Part shown: piece by piece, positions 43,500 through 57,500 of the stretch | How the letters are laid out: each line of letters opens with the position of its first letter | Position numbering within the stretch: the stretch's first letter is position 1 | Origin: Balanoglossus misakiensis | Taxonomy: Eukaryota; Hemichordata | Direction of reading: 5' to 3' | Length of the DNA stretch: 64,000 nucleotides | NCBI GenBank assembly: GCA_040954595.2 | Contig: CM082576.2 | Span: forward strand, 9,858,001 to 9,922,000 | The notes under the pieces: model-generated | Seen by the model: only the letters and a program-made list of their open reading frames with translations | The model's database searches: none | What the model was told of the DNA's origin: nothing | Program-made: the position numbers and the translations under genes

Positions 43500-46400
43500 T
43501 TTCATAAGAGAGTCAGACGGCCACGCTGCTGCACGGACCACGAGAAGATGCGGAGAACTCTGCCCCCAAAACAGAGTTTCTCCGCTGGATAGTTTTCATG
43601 ACGACAGCGGTAAGTAAAGTAACAGAAGTAGACACATTTGCTCAATTTTTGAACAGAAACATGGGTTATTTTGTGGCGAGTTACGAACAACTAAAAACCC
43701 AGGCGTTTACACCACAGAATTGAAAAATTGGAAACGTCACAGTCGGACAGCTCGAGTCAGCGCTTCCCAAATTCCACCCTTTCGCGTTACTCAACTTGAG
43801 ATGTACGGTAACACTTATCAAATTAAGACAAGTCGGTGTTATAACTCTACTGGTGGGCGGCAGATTTTTTTTACAAAAAATAACAAGGGGAGGCGGCTAC
43901 GTTGAATTGGTAGCGGGTTCGCGTGTCGTCAGCATATTTTCGAGTGTTAACGAATGCAAATTTTGTTTTATACTCCCACATGTCCCAGACAATGGCAAAA
44001 ATAAGCTTTGAAACGTTTCATTGGGAACAGTTGTTTTTGTGTGTCCGTACAGTCTTTGCCCCCCGAAAATGTCGGAGTTTAAAATGTTCCGCTTGCCTAA
44101 TTTGAAAATATGTAAATGTACATAGTGCCATGCTGGGGTTTTAGGCTACTTGTCTGTCAGCGAAGCCCTAAACATGTATTGTCGTCGTGTATGGTACAAT
44201 ATAGGCATTCAATATTTGTTTCCTCATTTTGCAGAGCCAAGGCCCAGATGAACTGATGCTGTACGTTCCACGTGGATGCTATGATGTTGTACAAGCATGA
44301 TGTACAAGTAAGCGGTATCAGCCAAGTTTTTTTTGGCAATTTTTAAGAACTTTCTACGATTCTGACTGGTGCCGGTAGCCAGTTCAGCGAACCGATTTTG
44401 CACAAATCTGAAGAATGCAACAATGCGGATGCTATATGTGGATGTCATTTTAAAGTTTTAATACCAACATGACTACATGCTCGGTGTATGGGTCATTTTT
44501 GTTACGGCACCAACAAGTTCATCGGCTTTGTATGCTTCGAAAGGTGCTCGTTGTTGCGAGTGTGTGTGTGTGCATGAGTGTACGGTAAGTTGTACGGTAT
44601 ATTTGGGCCATGCAGCTAGACTACAATGAGGTGAGCGTTTGTATGTTCCATGGCTGAATGAAGACCAGTGGATGAAGTTTCGTAACAAGTAAGTTATATA
44701 GACATAAATAAAATCCCCGGTGCGGGTGGGTCCCATCCCTCAGACCGTCAGTTAATACTTAATACAAGTGTTTTTTTAGATATGTTATCTTTCGTCATTA
44801 TTCAATAAAAATAAAATAAAAACATACACGCACTCATAATACTTGGAGTGGTTTATTTCCGTACCGATCATCTTCCCCTCGCGTATATAGTTAATACAGT
44901 TTTTTTAGATATGTTATCTTTCGTCATTATTCAATAAAAAAATATTAAAAACATACGTGTATTGATAAAACTGAGAGTGGTTTATTTCCGTACCGATCAT
45001 CTTCCCCTCGCGTATATAGTTAATGCAGGTTTTTTAGATATGTTATCTTTCGTCATTATTCAATAAAAAATATTAAAGCTATACGTGTATTGATAAAACT
45101 GAGAGTGGTTTATTTCCGTACCGATCATCTTCCCCTTCACGTATATAGTTAATACAGGTTTTTTAGATATGTTATCTTTCGTCATTATTCAATAAAAAAA
45201 TATTAAAACCATACACGCACTCGTAATACTGGGAGTGGTTTATTTCCGTACCGATCGTCTTCCCCCTCACGTATATAGTTAATACAGTTTTTTTAGATAT
45301 GTTATCTTTCGTCATTTTTCAATAAAAATATTAAAACTATACGTGTATTGATAAAACTGAGAGTGGTTTATTTCCGTACCGATCATCTTCCCCTTCACGT
45401 ATATAGTTAATACAGGTTTTTTAGATATGTTATCTTTCGTCATTATTCAATAAAAAATATTAAAAACATACACGTACTGATAAAACTGGGAGTGGTTTAT
45501 TTCCGTACCGATCATCTTCGTGCGTGTTATTTACTTTCTATTTTTTGTTGAGATTTGTTATCTTTACCCGTTTACCACGAAGTGCAATAAAAGTTATTAA
45601 AAATATACTAGTACAACCTGGCATTTGTTTTTTCATTTTCACGTTTGCTTTACAGGGGGCACCAAATCGCATTTATTCAAATGAGGTGGGTGGATTCACT
45701 TCAATCCGACAAAGCAAGATTTGTTGTCAGAGTTAAGAAATTTCCGCGTGGCTGTAAAATTGAAAAATGTAAATGTGGAAAGTGTCAAGCTGAAGTTCTG
45801 TGGCTACTTCACTGTCAACGAAAAGTGCTAAAATAAATACTGTCGCGGTCATTCATATTGGTTCAAATTCTTCATTTGCTTGTTTTGCAGATGCAGAGAC
45901 CCGAGTTACTTTCGCCATGCAGAGGTATAGCTGGGTGAGGTAAGGGCAGGTATGTTCCATGGCCGAACGATCGTGAATATTGCAGACATTCACTTCATTC
46001 CCCTTGTTTTGCAGATCCAGAGACGAGATCAACTCGAAATGGAATCCATCAACCAAGCTGGGACCTTAGCCTAAGTGACTAGTTATTTTCGACATGCAGC
46101 AGTATGGCTGGGTGCGGTAAAGGCAGTATGTTCAATGCCTGAACGAAGACCAGAGGTTTCAAGCAAGGTTTGACGAGTGATATAGACATTAAAGCCCCTC
46201 TTTTCATGGTGGCCATTTTGAATTTTTTTTTCTTGCGATTCAGACTGATCCCGTTTCCCAGTCAAGCGATTTGATTTTGCACAAACCTGCATGTAACAAT
46301 ATGGACCCGTTCCTATATGTGGATGTCAAATCAATGTTTTAAAACCGACCTGACTGCTGGATGCAAGGGGTGGCCATTTTGTTATAGCACAAACATGTTC

Positions 46401-46900
46401 GCCATCATTTACATACTTTTCATTTATTCCAGAGATCCCATAGATGATGCTAAGATTGCCAGCCTGTGAGATTGATGTCCAGACATTACTGCATGGTTGT
46501 GAGAAGGTAAGAATTGTGTGAGTGGGGGGGGGGAATTGAAGCAATGGCGGTGACAATACATGGTAGGGGTGTGTGGATGTGGTGTGTTTGTTCAGTGTCC
46601 AGGAGTTAACTAAGTACAATTATAAGCTTATATGGGCAGATCTCTACCGTTGTTGATGTAGAATTTAATCAAGTTGCCAAATAGAGTGAAATTCCAGGCA
46701 GCCATACAGATTTACATGATGTACCATCTGCGAATGAACAACAATTGGTGTACAGTGGTGATCATACTTTGTTTCATGTCCATGGATATTATAGACATTC
46801 CTTTCTACATTGCTTGTTTTGCAGATGCAAAGACCAGATGGGTATCATGCAACCAAGCTGAGGACGAAGTGTCCATTTCCCGCGATGCAGCTGTAACTGT
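43500..46900 (+). ncRNA. candidate non-coding or micro-ORF transcription unit built from duplicated modules
   Basis: A possible first exon ends with ATGACGACAGCG and a consensus donor gtaagt at 43609. Four downstream segments each follow a T-rich ttttgcag acceptor and are similar to one another: 44235-44300, 45891-45938, 46015-46074 and 46825-46896. Joined in phase 0 to the first exon, each reads 15-23 codons to a stop and starts with a related motif (SQGPDEL, MQRPELL, IQRRDQL, MQRPDGY). Flanking sequence is also duplicated: 44100-44180 resembles 45770-45840, and 44385-44520 resembles 46270-46410. I do not recognise a protein family. It could be a lncRNA, a micro-peptide gene with alternative last exons, or only duplicated DNA. 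Confidence 0.3.
44757..45525. repeat. six-copy 129-bp tandem repeat
   Basis: Units of 128-130 bp share ttagatatgttatctttcg, an AATAAA-containing block and gtggtttatttccgtaccga. The motif TTAGATATG starts near 44776, 44905, 45034, 45163, 45293 and 45421. Units differ in the stretch after the AATAAA block (acgcactc type or gtgtattg type), so two subtypes are interleaved. Confidence 0.9.
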
Positions 46901-46924
46901 TATTTTCTTCGAAAATTTGGCATG

Positions 46925-48412
46925 ATTGTGAAAATTACAACTCTTTGATTTTGTTCATCAATAGACAACGAAAATGTTTTGAGATTCACAGAAGTAATGT
47001 ACTTGCTCCTTTTTTCATTGTAAGTATACAGATAATACTGTATACATGTATCCTCTTTTGTTTATGGTTTTAAAACTTTGAAATTAAAATTGTCAATGAA
47101 CCAGATTAAAATGAAATACTTGTCTGTATCATTTTATTACCCCAACACTGCCTTGATGTTGAGTTAATTGAAACAGGTAAGGTCAAAGGTCGGCCCGTTA
47201 ATTTTTAGCAAACTCTGTTGTCCCATTGATACTCAAAAGCGTCAGGTTTGCAACCATCATAGATACTGACTTGTGCAAAGAAGGCGAGAAGTCGTCAAAA
47301 TTTTGGCAAACTAATTCTGTTCCCGTAGTTGGCCATAGCAACTGAGACCTTGGTATTTGCTTCCTACTGACGCTCGGGAAATTCAAAATTAGGCGAAAGA
47401 TCACCTGTAAACATTGAAACAAATTCTAGAAGTTTGACCAGCGCACTTTTTCTAAATTTGCTTAATTGTTCAACAGTATGTCGAAGTTGCCACAAATCCA
47501 AAGTCTGTCCCCTTGCTGAGCTTTTCGGAGTAAACGTTTCCATGTACACTACAGAACCCGAGATAGTGCGAAAAAATTGTCGTTAAATGTTCAAATGAGG
47601 AAGCAGTTTGTACACTAAGCACTCAAATGATCAAATTACCTACGAAGTTTAACCAATTTCGTTGATACTTAGAAAGATATACCGACTCTAGTCGCCAAAA
47701 CTATACGTTGAAATTGATTACTAAATTTGCATTCCGTGTCCTCCAAAGTTGAGATACAGCAATACCACAGTTTGAACGCCACTTAAAAAATAATTTTCCT
47801 GACCTGCTAGTTAATCAGGTTCCCCCTCCCCCATAATGGGCAAAATTTGGCGTACGTCGCTGAGGGCGCCAAAATGTACATCACTACTGCAGCAGCAAGT
47901 TCGTTGTTTACTGAAAAGGAGTCTCCGACAAAAATCTCTGAATCGACATTCACTGAGAAATCGGTGACAAGCGATCTGTCTAAAATATGGCCCAGTATTT
48001 GTGTGGTGTTTATGATATGAACCAACAAACATCAAACGCGTATTAGATTATGTACGTTTGGGCTTGGAAGGCACAATACCGTGGCACTTCATCAGAGCCA
48101 TTTAGTAGTCAAACGCTGCCATTTTGAATAGGCGGAAGCACAGGGAAATAGCATGAAGTAAATTTAAAACTAAATAATGCATTGATATAAGAACATTTCA
48201 TCCTCACAGAAATCCATTTCATGTCAGAAATGCAAAACAAAGTCTTCTGAGTAGGCAAAATAATCCAGCTAGCCGGAACACCATTTGGCGAAATGCAAAT
48301 TAAATCGACCAATTGCAGGATAACACGGAGTCCCACAACACCAGTACATCAAATATGATATTAGATTACTTTAGAATATTTATCCCGATCATCATGTTGA
48401 AGATGTGGCTAA
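46925..48412. other. intergenic, no gene recognised
   Basis: There is an AT-rich stretch and several minus-strand open frames of 61-75 codons (47198-47549, 47807-48035, 48109-48336). None has family resemblance or convincing splice sites. ATTAAA occurs near 47105. Confidence 0.5.
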
Positions 48413-48492
48413 TTTAATTGGAAGTGACCCCGAAAATTGAAGATGTGGCTAATTTGCTCAAGAGTGATCCAGACAATCAGCAAGGTGGGTGA
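48413..48492 (+). repeat. 40-bp direct duplication with coding-like peptide
   Basis: Two 40-bp units each begin ttgaagatgtggctaattt. They read EDVANLIGSDPEN and EDVANLLKSDPDNQQ. A stop separates them in any single frame. The second unit runs into a donor-like G|GTGGGT. It may be an exon relic or simply a short duplication at the satellite edge. Confidence 0.35.
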
Positions 48493-48581
48493 CTATTCCT
48501 TTTTTATAATTTGAGGTATAGTGGAGCGACATAACAGATCGATTGTGCAATTTGGTGTTTTCGTCATTTTTTGACATTTTC

Positions 48582-51500
48582 ATAGGTTATAGCTCATGAA
48601 AATCATCAAAAAATGACAATTTTTCGACTTTGGAAAATCTCAAAATTTCGTCGATTTCTGACAAAAATCATGGGTTATAGCTCATGAAAATCATCAAAAA
48701 ATGACAATTTTTCGACTTTGGATAATCTCAAAATTTCGTCGATTTCTGACAAAAATCATGGGTTATAGCTCATGAAAATCATCAAAAAATGACAATTTTT
48801 CGACTTTGGATAATCTCAAAATTTCGTCGATTTCTGACAAAAATCATGGGTTATAGCTCATGAAAATCATCAAAAAATGACAATTTTTCGACTTTGGAAA
48901 ATCTCAAAATTTCGTCGATTTCTGACAAAAATCATGGGTTATAGCTCATGAAAATCATCCAAAAATGACAATTTTTCGACTTTAGAAAATCTCAAAATTT
49001 CGTCGATTTCTGACAAAAATCATTGGTTATAGCTCATGAAAATCATCAAAAAATGACAATTTTTCGACTTTGGAAAATCTCAAAATTTCGTCGATTTCTG
49101 ACAAAAATCATGGGTTATAGCTCATGAAAATCATCCAAAAATGACAATTTTTCGACTTTGGAAAATCTCAAAATTTCGTCGATTTCTGACAAAAATCATG
49201 GGTTATAGCTCATGAAAATCATCCAAAAATGACAATTTTTCGACTTTGGAAAATCTCAAAATTTCGTCGATTTCTGACAAAAATCATGGGTTATAGCTCA
49301 TGAAAATCATCCAAAAATGACAATTTTTCGACTTTGGAAAATCTCAAAATTTCGTCGATTTCTGACAAAAATCATGGGTTATAGCTCATGAAAATCATCA
49401 AAAAATGACAATTTTTCGACTTTGGAAAATCTCAAAATTTCGTCGATTTCTGACAAAAATCATGGGTTATAGCTCATGAAAATCATCAAAAAATGACAAT
49501 TTTTCGACTTTGGAAAATCTCAAAATTTTGTCGATTTCTGACAAAAATCATGGGTTATAGCTCATGAAAATCATCCAAAAATGACAATTTTTCGACTTTG
49601 GAAAATCTCAAAATTTCGTCGATTTCTGACAAAAATCATGGGTTATAGCTCATGAAAATCATCAAAAAATGACAATTTTTCGACTTTGGAAAATCTCAAA
49701 ATTTCGTCGATTTCTGACAAAAATCATGGGTTATAGCTCATGAAAATCATCAAAAAATGACAATTTTTCGACTTTGGAAAATCTCAAAATTTCGTCGATT
49801 TCTGACAAAAATCATGGGTTATAGCTCATGAAAATCATCAAAAAATGACAATTTTTCGACTTTGGATAATCTCAAAATTTCGTCGATTTTTGACAAAAAT
49901 CATGGGTTATAGCTCATGTAAATCATCAAAAAATGACAATTTTTCGACTTTGGAAAATCTCAAAATTTCGTCGATTTCTGACAAAAATCATGGGTTATAG
50001 CTCATGAAAATCATCAAAAAATGACAATTTTTCGACTTTGGAAAATCTCAAAATTTTGTCGATTTCTGACAAAAATCATGGGTTATAGCTCATGAAAATC
50101 ATCAAAAAATGACAATTTTTCGACTTTGGAAAATCTCAAAATTTTGTCGATTTCTGACAAAAATCATGGGTTATAGCTCATGAAAATCATCCAAAAATGA
50201 CAATTTTTCGACTTTGGAAAATCTCAAAATTTCGTCGATTTCTGACAAAAATCATGGGTTATAGCTCATGAAAATCATCAAAAAATGACAATTTTTCGAC
50301 TTTGGAAAATCTCAAAATTTCGTCGATTTCTGACAAAAATCATGGGTTATAGCTCATGAAAATCATCAAAAAATGACAATTTTTCGACTTTGGAAAATCT
50401 CAAAATTTCGTCGATTTCTGACAAAAATCATGGGTTATAGCTCATGAAAATCATCCAAAAATGACAATTTTTCGACTTTGGAAAATCTCAAAATTTCGTC
50501 GATTTCTGACAAAAATCATGGGTTATAGCTCATAAAAATCATCCAAAAATGACAATTTTTCGACTTTGGAAAATCTCAAAATTTCGTCGATTTCTGACAA
50601 AAATCATGGGTTATAGCTCATGAAAATCATCAAAAAATGACAATTTTTCGACTTTGGAAAATCTCAAAATTTCGTCGATTTCTGACAAAAATCATGGGTT
50701 ATAGCTCATGAAAATCATCCAAAAATGACAATTTTTCGACTTTGGAAAATCTCAAAATTTCGTCGATTTCTGACAAAAATCATGGGTTATAGCTCATGAA
50801 AATCATCAAAAAATGACAATTTTTCGACTTTGGAAAATCTCAAAATTTCGTCGATTTCTGACAAAAATCATGGGTTATAGCTCATGAAAATCATCCAAAA
50901 ATGACAATTTTTCGACTTTGGAAAATCTCAAAATTTCGTCGATTTCTGACAAAAATCATGGGTTATAGCTCATGAAAATCATCCAAAAATGACAATTTTT
51001 CGACTTTGGAAAATCTCAAAATTTCGTCGATTTCTGACAAAAATCATGGGTTATAGCTCATGAAAATCATCAAAAAATGACAATTTTTCGACTTTGGAAA
51101 ATCTCAAAATTTCGTCGATTTCTGACAAAAATCATGGGTTATAGCTCATGAAAATCATCAAAAAATGACAATTTTTCGACTTTGGAAAATCTCAAAATTT
51201 TGTCGATTTCTGACAAAAATCATGGGTTATAGCTCATGAAAATCATCAAAAAATGACAATTTTTCGACTTTGGAAAATCTCAAAATTTCGTCGATTTCTG
51301 ACAAAAATCATGGGTTATAGCTCATGAAAATCATCAAAAAATGACAATTTTTCGACTTTGGATAATCTCAAAATTTCGTCGATTTTTGACAAAAATCATG
51401 GGTTATAGCTCATGAAAATCATCAAAAAATGACAATTTTTCGACTTTGGAAAATCTCAAAATTTTGTCGATTTCTGACAAAAATCATGGGTTATAGCTCA

Positions 51501-54500
51501 TGAAAATCATCAAAAAATGACAATTTTTCGACTTTGGAAAATCTCAAAATTTCGTCGATTTCTGTCAAAAATCATGGGTTATAGCTCATGAAAATCATCA
51601 AAAAATGACAATTTTTCGACTTTGGAAAATCTCAAAATTTCGTCGATTTCTGTCAAAAATCATGGGTTATAGCTCATGAAAATCATCAAAAAATGACAAT
51701 TTTTCGACTTTGGAAAATCTCAAAATTTTGTCGATTTCTGACAAAAATCATGGGTTATAGCTCATGAAAATCATCCAAAAATGACAATTTTTCGACTTTG
51801 GAAAATCTCAAAATTTCGTCGATTTTTGACAAAAATCATGGGTTATAGCTCATGAAAATCATCAAAAAATGACAATTTTTCGACTTTGGAAAATCTCAAA
51901 ATTTCGTCGATTTCTGACAAAAATCATCGGTTATAGCTCATGAAAATCATCAAAAAATGACAATTTTTCGACTTTGGAAAATCTCAAAATTTTGTCGATT
52001 TCTGACAAAAATCATGGGTTATAGCTCATGAAAATCATCAAAAAATGACAATTTTTCGACTTTGGAAAATCTCAAAATTTCGTCGATTTCTGTCAAAAAT
52101 CATGGGTTATAGCTCATGAAAATCATCAAAAAATGACAATTTTTCGACTTTGGAAAATCTCAAAATTTTGTCGATTTCTGACAAAAATCATGGGTTATAG
52201 CTCATGAAAATCATCCAAAAATGACAATTTTTCGACTTTGGAAAATCTCAAAATTTCGTCGATTTTTGACAAAAATCATGGGTTATAGCTCATGAAAATC
52301 ATCAAAAAATGACAATTTTTCGACTTTGGAAAATCTCAAAATTTCGTCGATTTCTGACAAAAATCATCGGTTATAGCTCATGAAAATCATCAAAAAATGA
52401 CAATTTTTCGACTTTGGAAAATCTCAAAATTTCGTCGATTTCTGACAAAAATCATGGGTTATAGCTCATGAAAATCATCAAAAAATGACAATTTTTCGAC
52501 TTTGGATAATCTCAAAATTTCGTCGATTTTTGACAAAAATCATGGGTTATAGCTCATGAAAATCATCAAAAAATGACAATTTTTCGACTTTGGAAAATCT
52601 CAAAATTTCGTCGATTTCTGACAAAAATCATGGGTTATAGCTCATGAAAATCATCAAAAAATGACAATTTTTCGACTTTGGAAAATCTCAAAATTTTGTC
52701 GATTTCTGACAAAAATCATGGGTTATAGCTCATGAAAATCATCAAAAAATGACAATTTTTCGACTTTGGAAAATCTCAAAATTTTGTCGATTTCTGACAA
52801 AAATCATGGGTTATAGCTTATGAAAATCATCCAAAAATGACAATTTTTCGACTTTGGAAAATCTCAAAATTTCGTCGATTTCTGACAAAAATCATGGGTT
52901 ATAGCTCATGAAAATCATCAAAAAATGACAATTTTTCGACTTTGGAAAATCTCAAAATTTCGTCGATTTCTGACAAAAATCATGGGTTATAGCTCATGAA
53001 AATCATCAAAAAATGACAATTTTTCGACTTTGGAAAATCTCAAAATTTTGTCGATTTCTGACAAAAATCATGGGTTATAGCTCATGAAAATCATCCAAAA
53101 ATGACAATTTTTCGACTTTGGAAAATCTCAAAATTTCGTCGATTTTTGACAAAAATCATGGGTTATAGCTCATAAAAATCATCCAAAAATGACAATTTTT
53201 CGACTTTGGAAAATCTCAAAATTTCGTCGATTTCTGACAAAAATCATGGGTTATAGCTCATGAAAATCATCAAAAAATGACAATTTTTCGACTTTGGAAA
53301 ATCTCAAGATTTTGTCGATTTCTGACAAAAATCATGGGTTATAGCTCATGAAAATCATCAAAAAATGACAATTTTTCGACTTTGGAAAATCTCAAAATTT
53401 CGTCGATTTCTGACAAAAATCATGGGTTATAGCTCATGAAAATCATCAAAAAATGACAATTTTTCGACTTTGGAAAATCTCAAAATTTTGTCGATTTCTG
53501 ACAAAAATCATGGGTTATAGCTCATGAAAATCATCAAAAAATGACAATTTTTCGACTTTGGAAAATCTCAAAATTTTGTCGATTTCTGACAAAAATCATG
53601 GGTTATAGCTCATGAAAATCATCAAAAAATAACAATTTTTCGACTTTGGAAAATCTCAAAATTTCGTCGATTTCTGACAAAAATCATGGGTTATAGCTCA
53701 TGAAAATCATCAAAAAATGACAATTTTTCGACTTTGGAAAATCTCAAAATTTCGTCGATTTCTGACAAAAATCATGGGTTATAGCTCATGAAAATCATCC
53801 AAAAATGACAATTTTTCGACTTTGGAAAATCTCAAAATTTTGTCGATTTCTGACAAAAATCATGGGTTATAGCTCATGAAAATCATCAAAAAATGACAAT
53901 TTTTCGACTTTGGAAAATCTCAAAATTTCGTCGATTTTTGACAAAAATCATGGGTTATAGCTCATGAAAATCATCAAAAAATGACAATTTTTCGACTTTG
54001 GAAAATCTCAAAATTTCGTCGATTTCTGACAAAAATCATGGGTTATAGCTCATGAAAATCATCAAAAAATGACAATTTTTCGACTTTGGAAAATCTCAAA
54101 ATTTCGTCGATTTCTGACAAAAATCATCGGTTATAGCTCATGAAAATCATCAAAAAATGACAATTTTTCGACTTTGGATAATCTCAAAATTTCGTCGATT
54201 TTTGACAAAAATCATGGGTTATAGCTCATGAAAATCATCAAAAAATGACAATTTTTCGACTTTGGAAAATCTCAAAATTTCGTCGATTTCTGACAAAAAT
54301 CATGGGTTATAGCTCATGAAAATCATCAAAAAATGACAATTTTTCGACTTTGGAAAATCTCAAAATTTTGTCGATTTCTGACAAAAATCATGGGTTATAG
54401 CTCATGAAAATCATCAAAAAATGACAATTTTTCGACTTTGGAAAATCTCAAAATTTTGTCGATTTCTGACAAAAATCATGGGTTATAGCTCATGAAAATC

Positions 54501-57500
54501 ATCCAAAAATGACAATTTTTCGACTTTGGAAAATCTCAAAATTTCGTCGATTTCTGACAAAAATCATGGGTTATAGCTCATGAAAATCATCAAAAAATGA
54601 CAATTTTTCGACTTTGGAAAATCTCAAAATTTCGTCGATTTCTGACAAAAATCATGGGTTATAGCTCATGAAAATCATCAAAAAATGACAATTTTTCGAC
54701 TTTGGAAAATCTCAAAATTTCGTCGATTTCTGACAAAAATCATGGGTTATAGCTCATGAAAATCATCAAAAAATGACAATTTTTCGACTTTGGAAAATCT
54801 CAAAATTTCGTCGATTTCTGACAAAAATCATGGGTTATAGCTCATGAAAATCATCAAAAAATGACAATTTTTCGACTTTGGAAAATCTCAAAATTTCGTC
54901 GATTTCTGACAAAAATCATGGGTTATAGCTCATGAAAATCATCCAAAAATGACAATTTTTCGACTTTGGAAAATCTCAAAATTTCGTCGATTTCTGACAA
55001 AAATCATGGGTTATAGCTCATGAAAATCATCAAAAAATGACAATTTTTCGACTTTGGAAAATCTCAAAATTTCGTCGATTTCTGACAAAAATCATGGGTT
55101 ATAGCTCATGAAAATCATCAAAAAATGACAATTTTTCGACTTTGGAAAATCTCAAAATTTTGTCGATTTCTGACAAAAATCATGGGTTATAGCTCATGAA
55201 AATCATCAAAAAATGACAATTTTTCGACTTTGGAAAATCTCAAAATTTCGTCGATTTCTGACAAAAATCATGGGTTATAGCTCATGAAAATCATCAAAAA
55301 ATGACAATTTTTCGACTTTGGATAATCTCAAAATTTCGTCGATTTTTGACAAAAATCATGGGTTATAGCTCATGAAAATCATCAAAAAATGACAATTTTT
55401 CGACTTTGGAAAATCTCAAAATTTTGTCGATTTCTGACAAAAATCATGGGTTATAGCTCATGAAAATCATCAAAAAATGACAATTTTTCGACTTTGGAAA
55501 ATCTCAAAATTTCGTCGATTTCTGTCAAAAATCATGGGTTATAGCTCATGAAAATCATCAAAAAATGACAATTTTTCGACTTTGGAAAATCTCAAAATTT
55601 CGTCGATTTCTGTCAAAAATCATGGGTTATAGCTCATGAAAATCATCAAAAAATGACAATTTTTCGACTTTGGAAAATCTCAAAATTTTGTCGATTTCTG
55701 ACAAAAATCATGGGTTATAGCTCATGAAAATCATCCAAAAATGACAATTTTTCGACTTTGGAAAATCTCAAAATTTCGTCGATTTTTGACAAAAATCATG
55801 GGTTATAGCTCATGAAAATCATCAAAAAATGACAATTTTTCGACTTTGGAAAATCTCAAAATTTCGTCGATTTCTGACAAAAATCATCGGTTATAGCTCA
55901 TGAAAATCATCAAAAAATGACAATTTTTCGACTTTGGAAAATCTCCAAATTTTGTCGATTTCTGACAAAAATCATGGGTTATAGCTCATGAAAATCATCA
56001 AAAAATGACAATTTTTCGACTTTGGAAAATCTCAAAATTTCGTCGATTTCTGTCAAAAATCATGGGTTATAGCTCATGAAAATCATCAAAAAATGACAAT
56101 TTTTCGACTTTGGAAAATCTCAAAATTTTGTCGATTTCTGACAAAAATCATGGGTTATAGCTCATGAAAATCATCCAAAAATGACAATTTTTCGACTTTG
56201 GAAAATCTCAAAATTTCGTCGATTTTTGACAAAAATCATGGGTTATAGCTCATGAAAATCATCAAAAAATGACAATTTTTCGACTTTGGAAAATCTCAAA
56301 ATTTCGTCGATTTCTGACAAAAATCATCGGTTATAGCTCATGAAAATCATCAAAAAATGACAATTTTTCGACTTTGGAAAATCTCAAAATTTCGTCGATT
56401 TCTGACAAAAATCATGGGTTATAGCTCATGAAAATCATCAAAAAATGACAATTTTTCGACTTTGGATAATCTCAAAATTTCGTCGATTTTTGACAAAAAT
56501 CATGGGTTATAGCTCATGAAAATCATCAAAAAATGACAATTTTTCGACTTTGGAAAATCTCAAAATTTCGTCGATTTCTGACAAAAATCATGGGTTATAG
56601 CTCATGAAAATCATCAAAAAATGACAATTTTTCGACTTTGGAAAATCTCAAAATTTTGTCGATTTCTGACAAAAATCATGGGTTATAGCTCATGAAAATC
56701 ATCAAAAAATGACAATTTTTCGACTTTGGAAAATCTCAAAATTTTGTCGATTTCTGACAAAAATCATGGGTTATAGCTTATGAAAATCATCCAAAAATGA
56801 CAATTTTTCGACTTTGGAAAATCTCAAAATTTCGTCGATTTCTGACAAAAATCATGGGTTATAGCTCATGAAAATCATCAAAAAATGACAATTTTTCGAC
56901 TTTGGAAAATCTCAAAATTTCGTCGATTTCTGACAAAAATCATGGGTTATAGCTCATGAAAATCATCAAAAAATGACAATTTTTCGACTTTGGAAAATCT
57001 CAAAATTTTGTCGATTTCTGACAAAAATCATGGGTTATAGCTCATGAAAATCATCCAAAAATGACAATTTTTCGACTTTGGAAAATCTCAAAATTTCGTC
57101 GATTTGTGACAAAAATCATGGGTTATAGCTCATGAAAATCATCCAAAAATGACAATTTTTCGACTTTGGAAAATCTCAAAATTTCGTCGATTTCTGACAA
57201 AAATCATGGGTTATAGCTCATGAAAATCATCAAAAAATGACAATTTTTCGACTTTGGAAAATCTCAAGATTTTGTCGATTTCTGACAAAAATCATGGGTT
57301 ATAGCTCATGAAAATCATCAAAAAATGACAATTTTTCGACTTTGGAAAATCTCAAAATTTCGTCGATTTCTGACAAAAATCATGGGTTATAGCTCATGAA
57401 AATCATCAAAAAATGACAATTTTTCGACTTTGGAAAATCTCAAAATTTTGTCGATTTCTGACAAAAATCATGGGTTATAGCTCATGAAAATCATCAAAAA

